Part shown: one piece after another, positions 52,218-61,545 of the stretch
Numbering within the stretch: the first letter of the stretch is position 1
Layout of the letters: each line of letters begins with the position of its first letter
Assembly (NCBI RefSeq): GCF_028023675.1
Contig: NZ_JAQIOZ010000003.1
Coordinates: forward strand, 1 to 64,000
Source of the DNA: Primorskyibacter aestuariivivens
GTDB lineage: Bacteria; Pseudomonadota; Alphaproteobacteria; Rhodobacterales; Rhodobacteraceae
Direction of reading: 5' to 3'
Length of the DNA stretch: 64,000 nucleotides
The notes under the pieces: model-generated
Database searches by the model: none
Told to the model about the DNA's origin: nothing
What the model saw: the letters and a program-made list of their open reading frames with translations, nothing else
Program-made: the position numbers and the translations under genes

Positions 52218-52679
52218 TCAGTTCCGCCCGCGCCCGAAATCGTCCGTAGTCACGACGCCATCGCCATTCCGGTCCATGTTCGCAAACCAAGCGGGCACGG
52301 CCTCCATGAATTCCGCGCGCGTCACCTGACCGTCTCCGTCCGCATCGGTCACGTTGCGCATCATGCCATTGGCCGGGTTGTTCCGCCCGCGCCCATGACC
52401 CATGCCGTTTTCTTTCATGTCATTGGCGCGGGCCTCATCAAAAAGATCGTGCTCCTCACTGTCCAGCACGCCGTTTTCATCGGCATCGAATGTAAAAAAG
52501 ACATCCCCGCGTCTCGCGGTCGCTTCTTCCAGCGTGACCTGCCCGTCTTCGTTCACATCCCAGTTCTCGATGAAATGCGCGCCGGGATTTCCCTGACCGT
52601 TGCCCTGTCCCTGACCATGGCTTGACGCCAGAACCGGGGTTGCGGCAAGGGCGAGCAGAAATGCGAGTGTGCGGGTCAT
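52218..52679 (-). CDS. Secreted EF-hand calcium-binding protein
   Basis: A 153-residue secreted protein: signal peptide MTRTLAFLLALAATPVLASS, a Gly/Gln-rich linker (GQGQGNGQGNPG), then four EF-hand-like loops: DVNEDGQVTLEE, DADENGVLDSEE, DADGDGQVTRAE and DRNGDGVVTTDD. It would be periplasmic or extracellular calcium-binding; partner unknown. The start ATG 52679 gives the signal peptide directly; ATG 52691 is an alternative. Confidence 0.85.
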   Translation of the reverse strand: MTRTLAFLLALAATPVLASSHGQGQGNGQGNPGAHFIENWDVNEDGQVTLEEATARRGDVFFTFDADENGVLDSEEHDLFDEARANDMKENGMGHGRGRNNPANGMMRNVTDADGDGQVTRAEFMEAVPAWFANMDRNGDGVVTTDDFGRGRN

Positions 52680-52764
52680 TGATCTATCCATATTCCAGTG
52701 TTGATACATCTCTTAAACGGAATATGAAGAACCCTCCGTCGTGCCAGAATGTCGCAGGCGGACA

Positions 52765-53106
52765 TCATTTTCCTTTGGTCAATTGGTCAAAGCATTCCAA
52801 CGCCTTGGCGGAATACATGACCGCCGGACCGCCGCCCATCTGGACACACATCGCCAGCACTTCGGCAACTTCCTCACGAGTGGCACCAGCATTGATGAGC
52901 GCTTGGGTGTGAAACATGATGCAGGGTTCGCAGCGGATCGCCACGGCTATCCCAAGCGCCACGAATTCCTTGGCTTTGAGGTCCAGCGCGCCGTCGGTCT
53001 TGACCGCTTTGCCCAACTCGCCAAAGGCTTTCGTAGCGTCAGGGATGGCTTTGTTCAGGGCACGCAATTGTCCGCGCGTATCCGCCAGTTTTTCCGTCCA
53101 GTCCAT
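52765..53106 (-). CDS. Carboxymuconolactone decarboxylase family protein
   Basis: A 113-residue all-helical AhpD/CMD-like protein with the redox pair in RCEPCIMFHTQAL and an upstream Glu in KAKEFVALGIAVAI, the usual peroxidase-like CxxC arrangement. It may act in peroxide or thiol reactions; not a true CMD by context. ATG 53106 follows AAGGAG. Confidence 0.87.
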   Translation of the reverse strand: MDWTEKLADTRGQLRALNKAIPDATKAFGELGKAVKTDGALDLKAKEFVALGIAVAIRCEPCIMFHTQALINAGATREEVAEVLAMCVQMGGGPAVMYSAKALECFDQLTKGK

Positions 53107-53195
53107 AGGGGGCTCCTTCGCATATGTTGTCACATGCGAGAAATCATATCTGACGGGATGGAACCTTGATCTCGATCAGTCGGGCCCGGTGGACA

Positions 53196-53525
53196 TCACC
53201 CGGCGTTTTGCACGCGCTCGACATAGGCGCGCAGCTCTTCGGCCTCGTGACGGGCATCTCGCAGCCCGTCCATGGCCGCAGACAGTTCGGCTTCGGTCTG
53301 GGCCAGCTGGTTGGTCAGTTCAGCCTCGCGCTGCTGGAGGTAGGTGATCGCCTGATCGCGGGTCTCTTCGGCCTCGTGCAGCTCCTGGCTCATGCGCTCC
53401 AGTTCGCCCACATCGGATTTCGACACCCGGGTGAAGCGGTGCAGAAGCCAGTTTGCGAACCAGCCAAGGCAAAAGGCAACAAACAGAATGATTGCTGTCG
53501 CAATGACAAATTCAGTTCTGTTCAT
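53196..53525 (-). CDS. Membrane-anchored coiled-coil protein (109 aa)
   Basis: A 109-residue protein: one N-terminal membrane helix (FVIATAIILFVAFCLGWFAN, about 6-25) followed by a long predicted coiled coil (about 38-105, Glu/Leu-rich heptads). No family is recognised. Its start overlaps the 3' end of the OmpA-like gene by 14 bp, so they are probably translated together; it may support that cell-wall-binding protein. Confidence 0.72.
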   Translation of the reverse strand: MNRTEFVIATAIILFVAFCLGWFANWLLHRFTRVSKSDVGELERMSQELHEAEETRDQAITYLQQREAELTNQLAQTEAELSAAMDGLRDARHEAEELRAYVERVQNAG

Positions 53526-55419
53526 CCTCGCTGCCCTCCGACTGTGCCGCGCCGTCTTCTTTCACGGATTGCTCGGAGCTTTCAAGCGTTGTTTGCGTCT
53601 CTTCCACAGGTTCCGGAGGGATCAGGCGGAATTCGATCCGGCGGTTTTGCTCGCGGCCTTCTTCGGTTCCGTTGTCCGCGATGGGCTGTGTTTCACCATA
53701 TCCCACCGCTCGGTAAGAGGCGGTCAGCACCCGGCGATTGCGCAATTCGGTCAGGATCGCCTCGGCGCGGGCCTGGCTCAATTGCTGGTTCATGCTCTCA
53801 CGGCCCTGGCTGTCGGTATGCCCACCGATTTCAAGCGGAATCTCCGGACAGGATTTCAGCACTTCGGCAATGTCATCCATGATGCCACGGCCTTCGCTGT
53901 CCAGCGTATCCGATCCGGGTTCAAAATTCAGCTTCCGCGTGCCAAGAACCGTCTGGATCCGCACAAGGCATTCTTCGGGTGTGGGCAGCGCGGCTGTCGG
54001 GTCGAGCTGTTCCTTATAGGTCACATCGATCGAGAACTGCGCCCCATCGCCCAGCTTTTCGGACAAAAGACGGGCAATTTCCGACCGGGCGGCCTTGAAA
54101 CCCGTATCGCCGGAAATGCGCATGTCATCCTTGGTTACGGTCACTGCGCCGTTGGACAGGTTCCCAAGCGCCTCGATCCCGGCAAGCACCCGCACCGACC
54201 ACGACGCCGGCAGCGTATCGTCCACCCGCGCCGTCATCCGCACCGCCGCGCTGGCAAAAGCCGCCTTGGCATAGCTTTCCGCGGTCTGGCGGGCGATCTC
54301 GCTTGCGACGCGGCCGCGCAGCTGTACCTGGCCTTCGGGGCTGAGGGTTGCGACGAATTCTGCCGGGCCTTCATCGCTTTCATCGGGCGTTTCGGGCAGC
54401 ACAGCGGTGAGGTCGAACACCTCGGGCAGGCTGTTTTCCAGCTCGCCCACAACCGTGTCGAACACGCCCTGTTCCGTGCCTTCCAGCGCGATCAGGGAGA
54501 TATCGGCATCCGACATTGTCACCGTGCCGCCCCCCAATGTGGTCAGCGCCCTGATGGATTTCTCTGCCGCTTCGACCCAGCGCGTGCTGGGCACGCCCAG
54601 CCCGATTGTACAGACCGTCTGACCTTCCAGACCGGCGGCGCGGGCGGCGCGCAGGATGCGGTCGCGCGTCTCTTCGCTGTCAGCCGAACAGGCGTCGAAA
54701 CGCGCGGTGCCGTTCTCAACGACAAAGCGCAGGGTAAAGGGCGTGATCACCGGACGCGGTGCCGAGATGGACAGCGCCACGCGCAGGTCGTCGGGCTTGG
54801 CACGCGCCAGCGCGCTTTCGGTTGCGGTCTTTTCCTTGGCGCTGTCTGTCATGGCGGTCACTTCCACCAGATCCGCAGAGACCGAGATTTTCGAACGCGG
54901 CAGGCGGCGCAACGCATCGGTGGCAAAATCAATTGCCTCCTCCCAGCCGTCAGGAGCGGGGTAGGATGCGGTTTCCATCAGGTCCGAGACTTGATCTTCG
55001 CCAACCACGGTTTGCATCGCTTCGACAAGCTGCTCATGAGCGTCGCCGTCGGGGGTCAGGCCGATCAGCGACACACCGGAATCGTTGCGCAAAATCTCGA
55101 TAGAGAATTTCGGCGGGGCCAGTTGCTGGGTTTCGGCCACGTCCATCTGGTCGATCAGTCGCGCGGCATCCACCACCTGACCGGCATTGGACAGCGCGCG
55201 GAAGCGGTCAGCCTCGTTCGGGGCGGTGCCGATGACAAAGACCTGAAGGCCCGTCGCATCGACCGAGGCCCAGTCCAGCCCGGCGGTCTGGAATTGTTCG
55301 GTCACAGCGTCTACCGAGGCATCTTCGACCAGTGAAACGGACAGCGTCGCTGCCACAACCGACGCCACGCCCGCAAAGGCAAAACTCGCGATGGGCAGAG
55401 CATAGTTCGAAAGGCGCAT
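53512..55419 (-). CDS. OmpA-family peptidoglycan-binding protein with N-terminal anchor
   Basis: A 635-residue envelope protein: hydrophobic N-terminal segment (about 8-27), several BON-like repeats in the middle, and a C-terminal OmpA domain (about 500-605) with the peptidoglycan motif GHTDSQGRESMNQQLSQARA and the Arg-rich QNRRIEFRL. The tail is acidic. It lacks the outer-membrane barrel of OmpA; inner-membrane or periplasmic anchoring to the cell wall is likely. Its end overlaps the coiled-coil gene. Confidence 0.85.
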   Translation of the reverse strand: MRLSNYALPIASFAFAGVASVVAATLSVSLVEDASVDAVTEQFQTAGLDWASVDATGLQVFVIGTAPNEADRFRALSNAGQVVDAARLIDQMDVAETQQLAPPKFSIEILRNDSGVSLIGLTPDGDAHEQLVEAMQTVVGEDQVSDLMETASYPAPDGWEEAIDFATDALRRLPRSKISVSADLVEVTAMTDSAKEKTATESALARAKPDDLRVALSISAPRPVITPFTLRFVVENGTARFDACSADSEETRDRILRAARAAGLEGQTVCTIGLGVPSTRWVEAAEKSIRALTTLGGGTVTMSDADISLIALEGTEQGVFDTVVGELENSLPEVFDLTAVLPETPDESDEGPAEFVATLSPEGQVQLRGRVASEIARQTAESYAKAAFASAAVRMTARVDDTLPASWSVRVLAGIEALGNLSNGAVTVTKDDMRISGDTGFKAARSEIARLLSEKLGDGAQFSIDVTYKEQLDPTAALPTPEECLVRIQTVLGTRKLNFEPGSDTLDSEGRGIMDDIAEVLKSCPEIPLEIGGHTDSQGRESMNQQLSQARAEAILTELRNRRVLTASYRAVGYGETQPIADNGTEEGREQNRRIEFRLIPPEPVEETQTTLESSEQSVKEDGAAQSEGSEDEQN

Positions 55420-55480
55420 TCAAAGGCCCCGGATTGTTATTGTGCCGTGAAGAGATACGTCGCCCGGGCGCGGGGTTCAA

Positions 55481-56446
55481 TCACACGAGCATGGCAACGG
55501 CGAAAAACAGCACAGGGAGCAGCCCGGCATTGCGGTTGGAGCGGAACAGCATGAGCAGCCGGTCCATGTTCTCCATGTCGAACATGCGCATCTGCCACGC
55601 CATGTGCCATCCCATCGCCCAGGGCCCGCCAAGCGCGATGACCAGCGCAAGGATATCGCCACGCGGCACGGCGGCGATCACGGCCAGACCGATCAGCACA
55701 ACCGTTCCCACCAGAAACCGGCGCAGCCATTTCGGCGTGTCCCGGTCAAACAGCCGCGCGGTGGATTTCACCCCGATCAGCGCGTCGTCTTCCTTGTCCT
55801 GATGGGCATAGATCGTGTCATAGAACAGCGTCCAGCTGATCCCGGCCACATAAAGCAGCACCGCGGGCCATTGCAGCGCGCCGCTATGCGCCGTCCAGGC
55901 CAGCAAAGCGCCCCAGTTGAAGGCCAGCCCGAGGAAGATCTGCGGCCACCAAGTGAAGCGCTTGGCAAAGGGATAGACCGCCACCGGCAAAAGAGACAGG
56001 ATTCCCAGCGCGATCGCGGCCCAATTGAATGTGAGCAAAATGCCAAAGGCAATGAGCGCCTGCGCGCACATCCACGCCACTGCACCTTTGTCGGTGACCT
56101 GACCCGAGGGGATGGGGCGCGACGCGGTGCGCGCGACCGAGCCGTCAATATGCCGGTCGGTGATGTCGTTCCAGGTACAACCCGCCCCACGCATCAGGAA
56201 GGCACCGAACCCACATCCTGCAAATATCCACAGATCGTGCCAGGATGCTTGTCCATCTGCAACAATGGCTAGCAGTAATCCCCACCAGCAGGGCAGGAGA
56301 AGCAGCCATGTCCCGATGGGTCGGTCGGCGCGGGACAGCCGCAGATATGGACGCGCCGCGGGGGGCGCATATCGGTCAACCCAATTGCCCTTTACGGCGT
56401 CGGAAACTTGTCCTTCGGCCTCTGGCGTCTGGCGCGGCTCTGACAT
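55481..56446 (-). CDS. ubiA: 4-hydroxybenzoate octaprenyltransferase
   Basis: A 321-residue polytopic prenyltransferase that attaches the isoprenoid chain to 4-hydroxybenzoate in ubiquinone synthesis. The first aspartate motif NDITDRHID is at 93-101 and the second is in DTIYAHQDKEDD; at least eight hydrophobic segments are seen. Its start codon is 12 bp from the divergent rsmE start. Confidence 0.95.
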   Translation of the reverse strand: MSEPRQTPEAEGQVSDAVKGNWVDRYAPPAARPYLRLSRADRPIGTWLLLLPCWWGLLLAIVADGQASWHDLWIFAGCGFGAFLMRGAGCTWNDITDRHIDGSVARTASRPIPSGQVTDKGAVAWMCAQALIAFGILLTFNWAAIALGILSLLPVAVYPFAKRFTWWPQIFLGLAFNWGALLAWTAHSGALQWPAVLLYVAGISWTLFYDTIYAHQDKEDDALIGVKSTARLFDRDTPKWLRRFLVGTVVLIGLAVIAAVPRGDILALVIALGGPWAMGWHMAWQMRMFDMENMDRLLMLFRSNRNAGLLPVLFFAVAMLV

Positions 56447-56458
56447 AACACTATCCCC

Positions 56459-57193
56459 ATGAGTGGCACGATCAGGCTGTATGTAGAGCAAGGTTTGGGG
56501 GAGGGGCAAACGCTTCCTCTCGAACGCGCGCAGGCACATTACCTCTTCGGGGTGATGCGGCTTGGCGTGGGGGCGGAGCTTTTGCTGTTTAACGGCCAGG
56601 ACGGCGAATGGCGTGCCGAGGTCATCGAGGCCGGCAAGCGCGGCGGTGTGCTGGCTTGCGTGGCGCGGAGCAGGCCACAGGACATGCCGCCCGATCTCTG
56701 GCTGCTCTTTGCGCCGGTGAAAAAGGCCCGCACCGATTTCATCGTGGAAAAGGCCGTGGAACTGGGGGCGCGGCGCATCCTGCCGGTGCAGACCCGGTTC
56801 ACCAATTCCGAACGGATCCGCCCCGACAAACAGCGCGCGCATGCCATCGAGGCCGCCGAACAATGCGGCGCGACCTATGTGCCCGAGGTGGCGGAGTTGC
56901 AGAAACTCGACCGGCTTCTGGATGGCTGGGACGCTGATCGGGTGCTGTGGTTCTGCGACGAAAAAGCCGATCTGAAAAACTTCATGACAAATGCCGTCAC
57001 CGATCCTGAGCGGGGCGCTCCGGCGGCCATCCTCATCGGTCCCGAGGGCGGATTTTCCGACGAAGAGCGCGCGCGGCTGCACGCGCTGCCCTTTTCCCGG
57101 ACCCTGTCGCTTGGCCCTCGTATCCTGCGCGCCGAAACCGCTGTCGTGGCGGCGCTGACGCTTTGGCAGGCCAGCCACGGAGACTGGTCATGA
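56459..57193 (+). CDS. rsmE: 16S rRNA (uracil(1498)-N3)-methyltransferase
   Basis: A 244-residue SPOUT methyltransferase. C-terminal knot motifs ILIGPEGGFSDEE and LSLGPRILRAETA are diagnostic. It methylates U1498 of 16S rRNA. Its stop overlaps the start of the GNAT gene (ATGA), starting an rsmE-GNAT-DUF operon upstream of gshA. Confidence 0.95.
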   Translation: MSGTIRLYVEQGLGEGQTLPLERAQAHYLFGVMRLGVGAELLLFNGQDGEWRAEVIEAGKRGGVLACVARSRPQDMPPDLWLLFAPVKKARTDFIVEKAVELGARRILPVQTRFTNSERIRPDKQRAHAIEAAEQCGATYVPEVAELQKLDRLLDGWDADRVLWFCDEKADLKNFMTNAVTDPERGAPAAILIGPEGGFSDEERARLHALPFSRTLSLGPRILRAETAVVAALTLWQASHGDWS

Positions 57194-58047
57194 TCCGCAA
57201 GGCCACACATGACGATATCCCCGCGCTGGTCGGATTTCTCGAACGCCATATCGAAACCTCGATGTTCCTCTTGGGCAATCTGGAGGCGCATGGGTTGGAC
57301 AATACCGACCACCCCCACGGCACCGCCTATTTCCTGCGCGAAACCGGGGACGGGATCACGGGTGTTTTCGGTGCCACCAATGGCGGCTATCTGACCTGCC
57401 AGCTTCCCGGCATCGGCAAGACCGAGGCACAGACCTATGCCCATCTTCTCAAGGGCTACACGCTGCGCGGCATGACCGGCGAGGATGCGCAGGTTTCTAC
57501 CATTCTGGACGCCCTGCCGCTGCCAACTGACCCCTGGCATATCAATCTTACACAGCCGCTTTATGCGCTGGACCTTGCGGAGATGGGCCAGACAGACGAC
57601 ACGATCCGCAAACCCGACGCCGCGGATCGCGCCGTGCTGGAGACCTGGCTGGATCACTATCTGCGCGACACCGGCGTGATGCCCGAGGCGGGGATCGTGG
57701 ATGAGATTGCCGTGCGTGCTGCGGCGGCGGTGCAAAGCCGCACAATGCGCCTGTTGCTGGACGAGGCAGGTACACCGATTGCCATGAGTGATCTGAATGC
57801 CCGCGCGGGGCAGGCGGTGCAGATCGGCGGCGTGTTTGTGCCGCGTGACCGACGCGGGCAGGGGCTGGGCGGACGCGTGGTGGCGGCGCAACTGGCGGAA
57901 TTGACGGGGCAGGGGATCGCCCGGGCCATCCTGTTTGCGGCTTCATCGGATGCGGCGAAAGCCTATGAAAAGATCGGGTTCAGGCGCATCGGCGACTACC
58001 GCATTGCCATGCTCAAAGCCCCCACAACGCTGAGTGATCCGACATGA
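57190..58047 (+). CDS. GNAT family N-acetyltransferase
   Basis: A 285-residue protein with a degenerate N-terminal GNAT-like half and a C-terminal GNAT domain, whose acetyl-CoA loop is VPRDRRGQGLGGRVVAAQ (near 218). The substrate is unknown. It overlaps both neighbours by 4 bp (ATGA), so it is translationally coupled between rsmE and the next membrane protein. Confidence 0.85.
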   Translation: MIRKATHDDIPALVGFLERHIETSMFLLGNLEAHGLDNTDHPHGTAYFLRETGDGITGVFGATNGGYLTCQLPGIGKTEAQTYAHLLKGYTLRGMTGEDAQVSTILDALPLPTDPWHINLTQPLYALDLAEMGQTDDTIRKPDAADRAVLETWLDHYLRDTGVMPEAGIVDEIAVRAAAAVQSRTMRLLLDEAGTPIAMSDLNARAGQAVQIGGVFVPRDRRGQGLGGRVVAAQLAELTGQGIARAILFAASSDAAKAYEKIGFRRIGDYRIAMLKAPTTLSDPT

Positions 58048-58565
58048 GTTTCATCCGACCCGAGGCGCGCGCCACGCTCTGGCGCTGGCGCGAAGTGCTG
58101 GCCGGGGTGGCGCTGACCCCGGTGGGCGCGTGGTGGAGCTTTGGCGTGACCGGTTGGCTGGGCAATGCGGTGGGCTTTGCCGTATTGGGCATTGCGATGC
58201 TCTTGCTGATGCTGGGCATTCAGCGCGCCCGCTTTCGCGAGGACAGCGATGGCCCCGGCGTCGTGCAGGTGGTTGAGGGGCGCGTGGCCTATTTCGGCCC
58301 ACTGACGGGCGGCGCGGTGGATATGGCCGAGATCACGCGGCTGAGCCTGGATGTCCGCAACCGGCCGGCCACATGGGTGCTGGTCCAGCCCGGGGTCGAG
58401 CCCCTGCACATCCCCGTTACAGCCAAGGGCGCAGAGGCACTTTTCGACGCCTTTGCCGCGCTGCCGGGGCTGCGTATGGAATACATGCTGCGGGAACTGA
58501 ATGACGCGACCGCGCGCGAAACCGTGATCTGGCAGAAGGGCCAAACCGCGCCCGCCCTGCATTGA
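58044..58565 (+). CDS. Hypothetical inner-membrane protein (173 aa)
   Basis: A 173-residue protein with two hydrophobic segments (about 18-36 and 40-60) and a C-terminal soluble part of about 110 residues. No family is recognised. It is coupled to the GNAT gene by ATGA and lies 68 bp before gshA. Confidence 0.75.
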   Translation: MSFIRPEARATLWRWREVLAGVALTPVGAWWSFGVTGWLGNAVGFAVLGIAMLLLMLGIQRARFREDSDGPGVVQVVEGRVAYFGPLTGGAVDMAEITRLSLDVRNRPATWVLVQPGVEPLHIPVTAKGAEALFDAFAALPGLRMEYMLRELNDATARETVIWQKGQTAPALH

Positions 58566-58633
58566 CACCCGCGACGTTTCCGCCCATCCCTGAGCCTGAC
58601 ACGCGACACCAAGACCAAGATCGGAGCAGCCCC

Positions 58634-60004
58634 ATGTCCATCCCCCAGTCCGGCGGCGCGCCGATTGAACGGTATGAGCAACTGGCCGAATACCTCGCCG
58701 ATGGCTGCAAGCCCAAGGACGATTGGCGCATCGGCACCGAGCACGAGAAATTCGGCTATTGCAAGGACACGCTGAAACCGCTGCCCTATGACGGCGACCG
58801 CTCGATCCGCGCGGTGCTTGAGGGGCTGCGCGACCGCTATGGCTGGGCCGAAGTGCTGGAAGGCGGCAAGATCATCGGGCTGGAAAAGGACGGTGCCAAT
58901 GTATCGCTTGAGCCGGGCGGCGCGCTGGAGCTTTCGGGTGCTCCGTTGGAGACCATTCACCAGACCTGTGACGAGGTGAACGCGCATCTGCGCGAGGTCA
59001 AGGACATCTCGGACGAGATCGGCGTGGGGTTCATCGGGTTGGGCGCGGCGCCGATCTGGCACCATGAAGAGATGCCGCTCATGCCCAAGGGGCGCTATAA
59101 GCTGATGGACGCCTATATGACCAAGGTCGGCACCATGGGCACGGCGATGATGCGGCGCACCTGCACGGTGCAGGTCAATCTCGATTTCGGGTCCGAGGCC
59201 GACATGGTCCAGAAACTGCGCGTCGCCTTGGCGTTGCAGCCGGTGGCCACGGCGCTTTTCGCCAATTCGCCGTTTTTCGAGGGCAAGCCCAACAATCACA
59301 AAAGCTGGCGGTCTTATATCTGGCGGCATCTGGATGATGACCGCACCGGCATGTTGCCGTTTGTGTTCGAAGACGGGTTCGGCTTTGAGCGGTGGGTCGA
59401 ATACGCGCTCGATGTGCCGATGTATTTCGTTTATCGCGACGGCAAATATATCGACGCGCTGGGCATGTCGTTCCGCGATTTCCTCAAGGGTGAATTGCCC
59501 GCGCTGCCGGGAGAAAAGCCGCTGATCAGCGATTGGGCCGATCACCTGACCACTGCCTTTCCCGAGGCACGGATCAAGAAATTCATCGAAATGCGCGGCG
59601 CAGATGGCGGCCCGTGGCGCAGGCTCTGTGCGCTGCCCGCGATCTGGGTGGGTCTGTGTTACGATCAGGGGGCGCTGGACGCAGCCTGGGATCTGGTCAA
59701 GGGCTGGGACGCCGAAACGCGCGAAGCTCTGCGCGTGGCCGCGTCCGAGTCCGGGCTGCAGGCGCAGGTGAACGGCATCAACATGCATGATCTCGCGCGC
59801 GAGGTTGTGGCCATCGCCAAGGAAGGTCTGCGCTCGCGTGCCCGCCCGGGTCTGGGCGGCATGGTGCCGGATGAACGGCATTTCCTGCATGCGCTGGAAG
59901 AAAGCATCGAGACCGGCAAAGTGCCCGCGGATGAATTGCTGGACGCCTATCACGGCGAATGGAATGGCGATCTGAGCCGGATCTACGCGGCGCATTCCTA
60001 CTGA
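58634..60004 (+). CDS. gshA: Glutamate-cysteine ligase (plant-type)
   Basis: A 456-residue GCS2-type gamma-glutamylcysteine synthetase, the first enzyme of glutathione synthesis. The N-terminal RIGTEHEKFGY (metal-binding Glu), LEPGGALELSGAPL and RRTCTVQVNLDFG are the conserved blocks, as in alphaproteobacterial and plant enzymes. ATG 58634 with GGAG upstream. Convergent with ltaE. Confidence 0.95.
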   Translation: MSIPQSGGAPIERYEQLAEYLADGCKPKDDWRIGTEHEKFGYCKDTLKPLPYDGDRSIRAVLEGLRDRYGWAEVLEGGKIIGLEKDGANVSLEPGGALELSGAPLETIHQTCDEVNAHLREVKDISDEIGVGFIGLGAAPIWHHEEMPLMPKGRYKLMDAYMTKVGTMGTAMMRRTCTVQVNLDFGSEADMVQKLRVALALQPVATALFANSPFFEGKPNNHKSWRSYIWRHLDDDRTGMLPFVFEDGFGFERWVEYALDVPMYFVYRDGKYIDALGMSFRDFLKGELPALPGEKPLISDWADHLTTAFPEARIKKFIEMRGADGGPWRRLCALPAIWVGLCYDQGALDAAWDLVKGWDAETREALRVAASESGLQAQVNGINMHDLAREVVAIAKEGLRSRARPGLGGMVPDERHFLHALEESIETGKVPADELLDAYHGEWNGDLSRIYAAHSY

Positions 60005-60014
60005 GACTGCTGAA

Positions 60015-60039
60015 GGTGGGCAGGATTGCCCACCCTACG
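60015..60039. repeat. GTAGGGTGGGCA-type palindromic unit (gshA-ltaE)
   Basis: GGTGGGCA...TTGCCCACCCTACGG-type single unit (GGTGGGCAGGATTGCCCACC and CTACG). Its CTA supplies the TAG stop codon of ltaE (60035-60037, minus strand), so the repeat overlaps the end of that gene. Confidence 0.65.
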
Positions 60040-61075
60040 GTGTGATCAGCTCCACGAACCGGTCGATCATCTCGCGGGGCAGGGACCAGTCACAGACCAG
60101 ACGGCAGGACAGGCAGTCCCCGTCCGGCCCGTCCACCGAGCCATGCAACTCGTAGCGCGCGCCCGCCGCGCGGGCCCGGCGATGAGCTTCGCGGGGCAGG
60201 GTCACAAACAGCATATTGGCTTGCGGCTCGAACAGGAACTCCGCCACGCCCGAGCTGCGCAACCCCTTGGCCAGATGCGCGGCATTTGCGTTCGAGGCCC
60301 GCGCAAGGTCCTGCCAGAGATCATCGGTCAGGTAAGCGACCATCTGGGCAGACAGGTAGCGGTACTTGGACATCAGATGCGCGCCACGCTTGCGCCGCAG
60401 CACGAACTCCCGCGCCTTGGCCGGGTCAAAGACCACAATCGCCTCGACGCCCATCAGCCCGTTCTTGGTGCCGCCAAAACTCACCACGTCCACGCCCGCT
60501 TTCCAGCTCATCTCGGCGGGCGAACAACCCAGAGCGACGGCCGCATTGGCAAAGCGCGCACCGTCCAGATGCACGGGGCAGCCATGCGCGCGGGCGACCT
60601 TGCTCAGCGTGGCGATCTCGTCGAGGGAGTAGAGCGTGCCGCGTTCGGTGACCTGCGTGATCGACACCGGCCCGGCCTGTGCCATGTGGTGATCGCCGGT
60701 GTCATACATGGCAATCGCGGCTTCCAACGCTTCGGGCGTCATCTTGGGGCCTTCGCCCACATGGGTCAGCTTGGCCCCGCCCATGTAAAACTCGGGCGCG
60801 TTGCATTCATCCACCACGATATGCGCCATTGGGGTACAGAACACCGTGTCCCAGGGATGGGTGAACCCGGCCAAAGCCAGCACATTGGCCGCTGTGCCCA
60901 GCGTGACAAGGAATACCTCGGCCTCCGGTGCCTCGAACAGATCGCGCAGCCGTGCCGTGGCCTGATCGGTCAGCGGGTCGTTGCCATAAGGCGCGGCGTA
61001 ACCGGTATTCGCATCCATCAGCGCCTGCATCACCTTGGGATGCACAGGACCCGCATTGTCCGACATGAACTCCAT
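60035..61075 (-). CDS. ltaE: Low-specificity L-threonine aldolase
   Basis: A 346-residue PLP enzyme that cleaves L-threonine or allo-threonine to glycine and acetaldehyde. Motifs: MEFMSDNAGPVHPKV, VHLDGARFANAAV (PLP Asp), and the Schiff-base Lys in SFGGTKNG. Its start overlaps the ycgN-like stop by one base (TAATG). The stop codon lies within a repeat, so the last residues may derive from it. Confidence 0.93.
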   Translation of the reverse strand: MEFMSDNAGPVHPKVMQALMDANTGYAAPYGNDPLTDQATARLRDLFEAPEAEVFLVTLGTAANVLALAGFTHPWDTVFCTPMAHIVVDECNAPEFYMGGAKLTHVGEGPKMTPEALEAAIAMYDTGDHHMAQAGPVSITQVTERGTLYSLDEIATLSKVARAHGCPVHLDGARFANAAVALGCSPAEMSWKAGVDVVSFGGTKNGLMGVEAIVVFDPAKAREFVLRRKRGAHLMSKYRYLSAQMVAYLTDDLWQDLARASNANAAHLAKGLRSSGVAEFLFEPQANMLFVTLPREAHRRARAAGARYELHGSVDGPDGDCLSCRLVCDWSLPREMIDRFVELITP

Positions 61076-61545
61076 TACATCGGCTCCTCGATGATGTGAT
61101 CTTCCCAATCGTCCTCATGCACCTCGAACTCGGGCACGGTCCGGCTTTGCATGGAGATCCCGGCCTCGTGCACCGTCTCCGGCGTGCCGGAAATCAGCGG
61201 ATGCCAGTCATAAAGCGGCCTGCCGTCCCACAAAAGCTTGTAGGCGCAGGTCTCGGGCAGCCAATAGGCGTGCTGCTCGATGGTGTCCGGGGTCAGCTGG
61301 ATACATTCCGGCACGAATTGGTGGCGGATCTCATACTGCGCGCAGCGGCATGTCATGTCGTCAAACAGCCGACAGGCCACGCGGGTCAACGCGACCTCGC
61401 CGGTCTCTTCATCTTCCAGCTTGTTCAGACAGCATTTGCCACAGCCATCACAAAGCGCCTCCCATTCCCTTGGCGACAGCTTGGTCAGCGGCTTGTGTTC
61501 CCAGAAACGCGCGGCCAGCCCGGAGCGGTTGATGGGGTCACTCAT
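61075..61545 (-). CDS. YcgN-family cysteine-cluster protein (UPF0260)
   Basis: A 156-residue protein with a Cys cluster (CDGCGKCC near 32-39, then C58, C65 and C67) typical of the YcgN/YkgJ zinc- or iron-binding family of unknown function. Its start overlaps the ribF stop (ATGA) and its stop overlaps ltaE, giving a tightly packed ribF-ycgN-ltaE operon. Confidence 0.88.
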   Translation of the reverse strand: MSDPINRSGLAARFWEHKPLTKLSPREWEALCDGCGKCCLNKLEDEETGEVALTRVACRLFDDMTCRCAQYEIRHQFVPECIQLTPDTIEQHAYWLPETCAYKLLWDGRPLYDWHPLISGTPETVHEAGISMQSRTVPEFEVHEDDWEDHIIEEPM

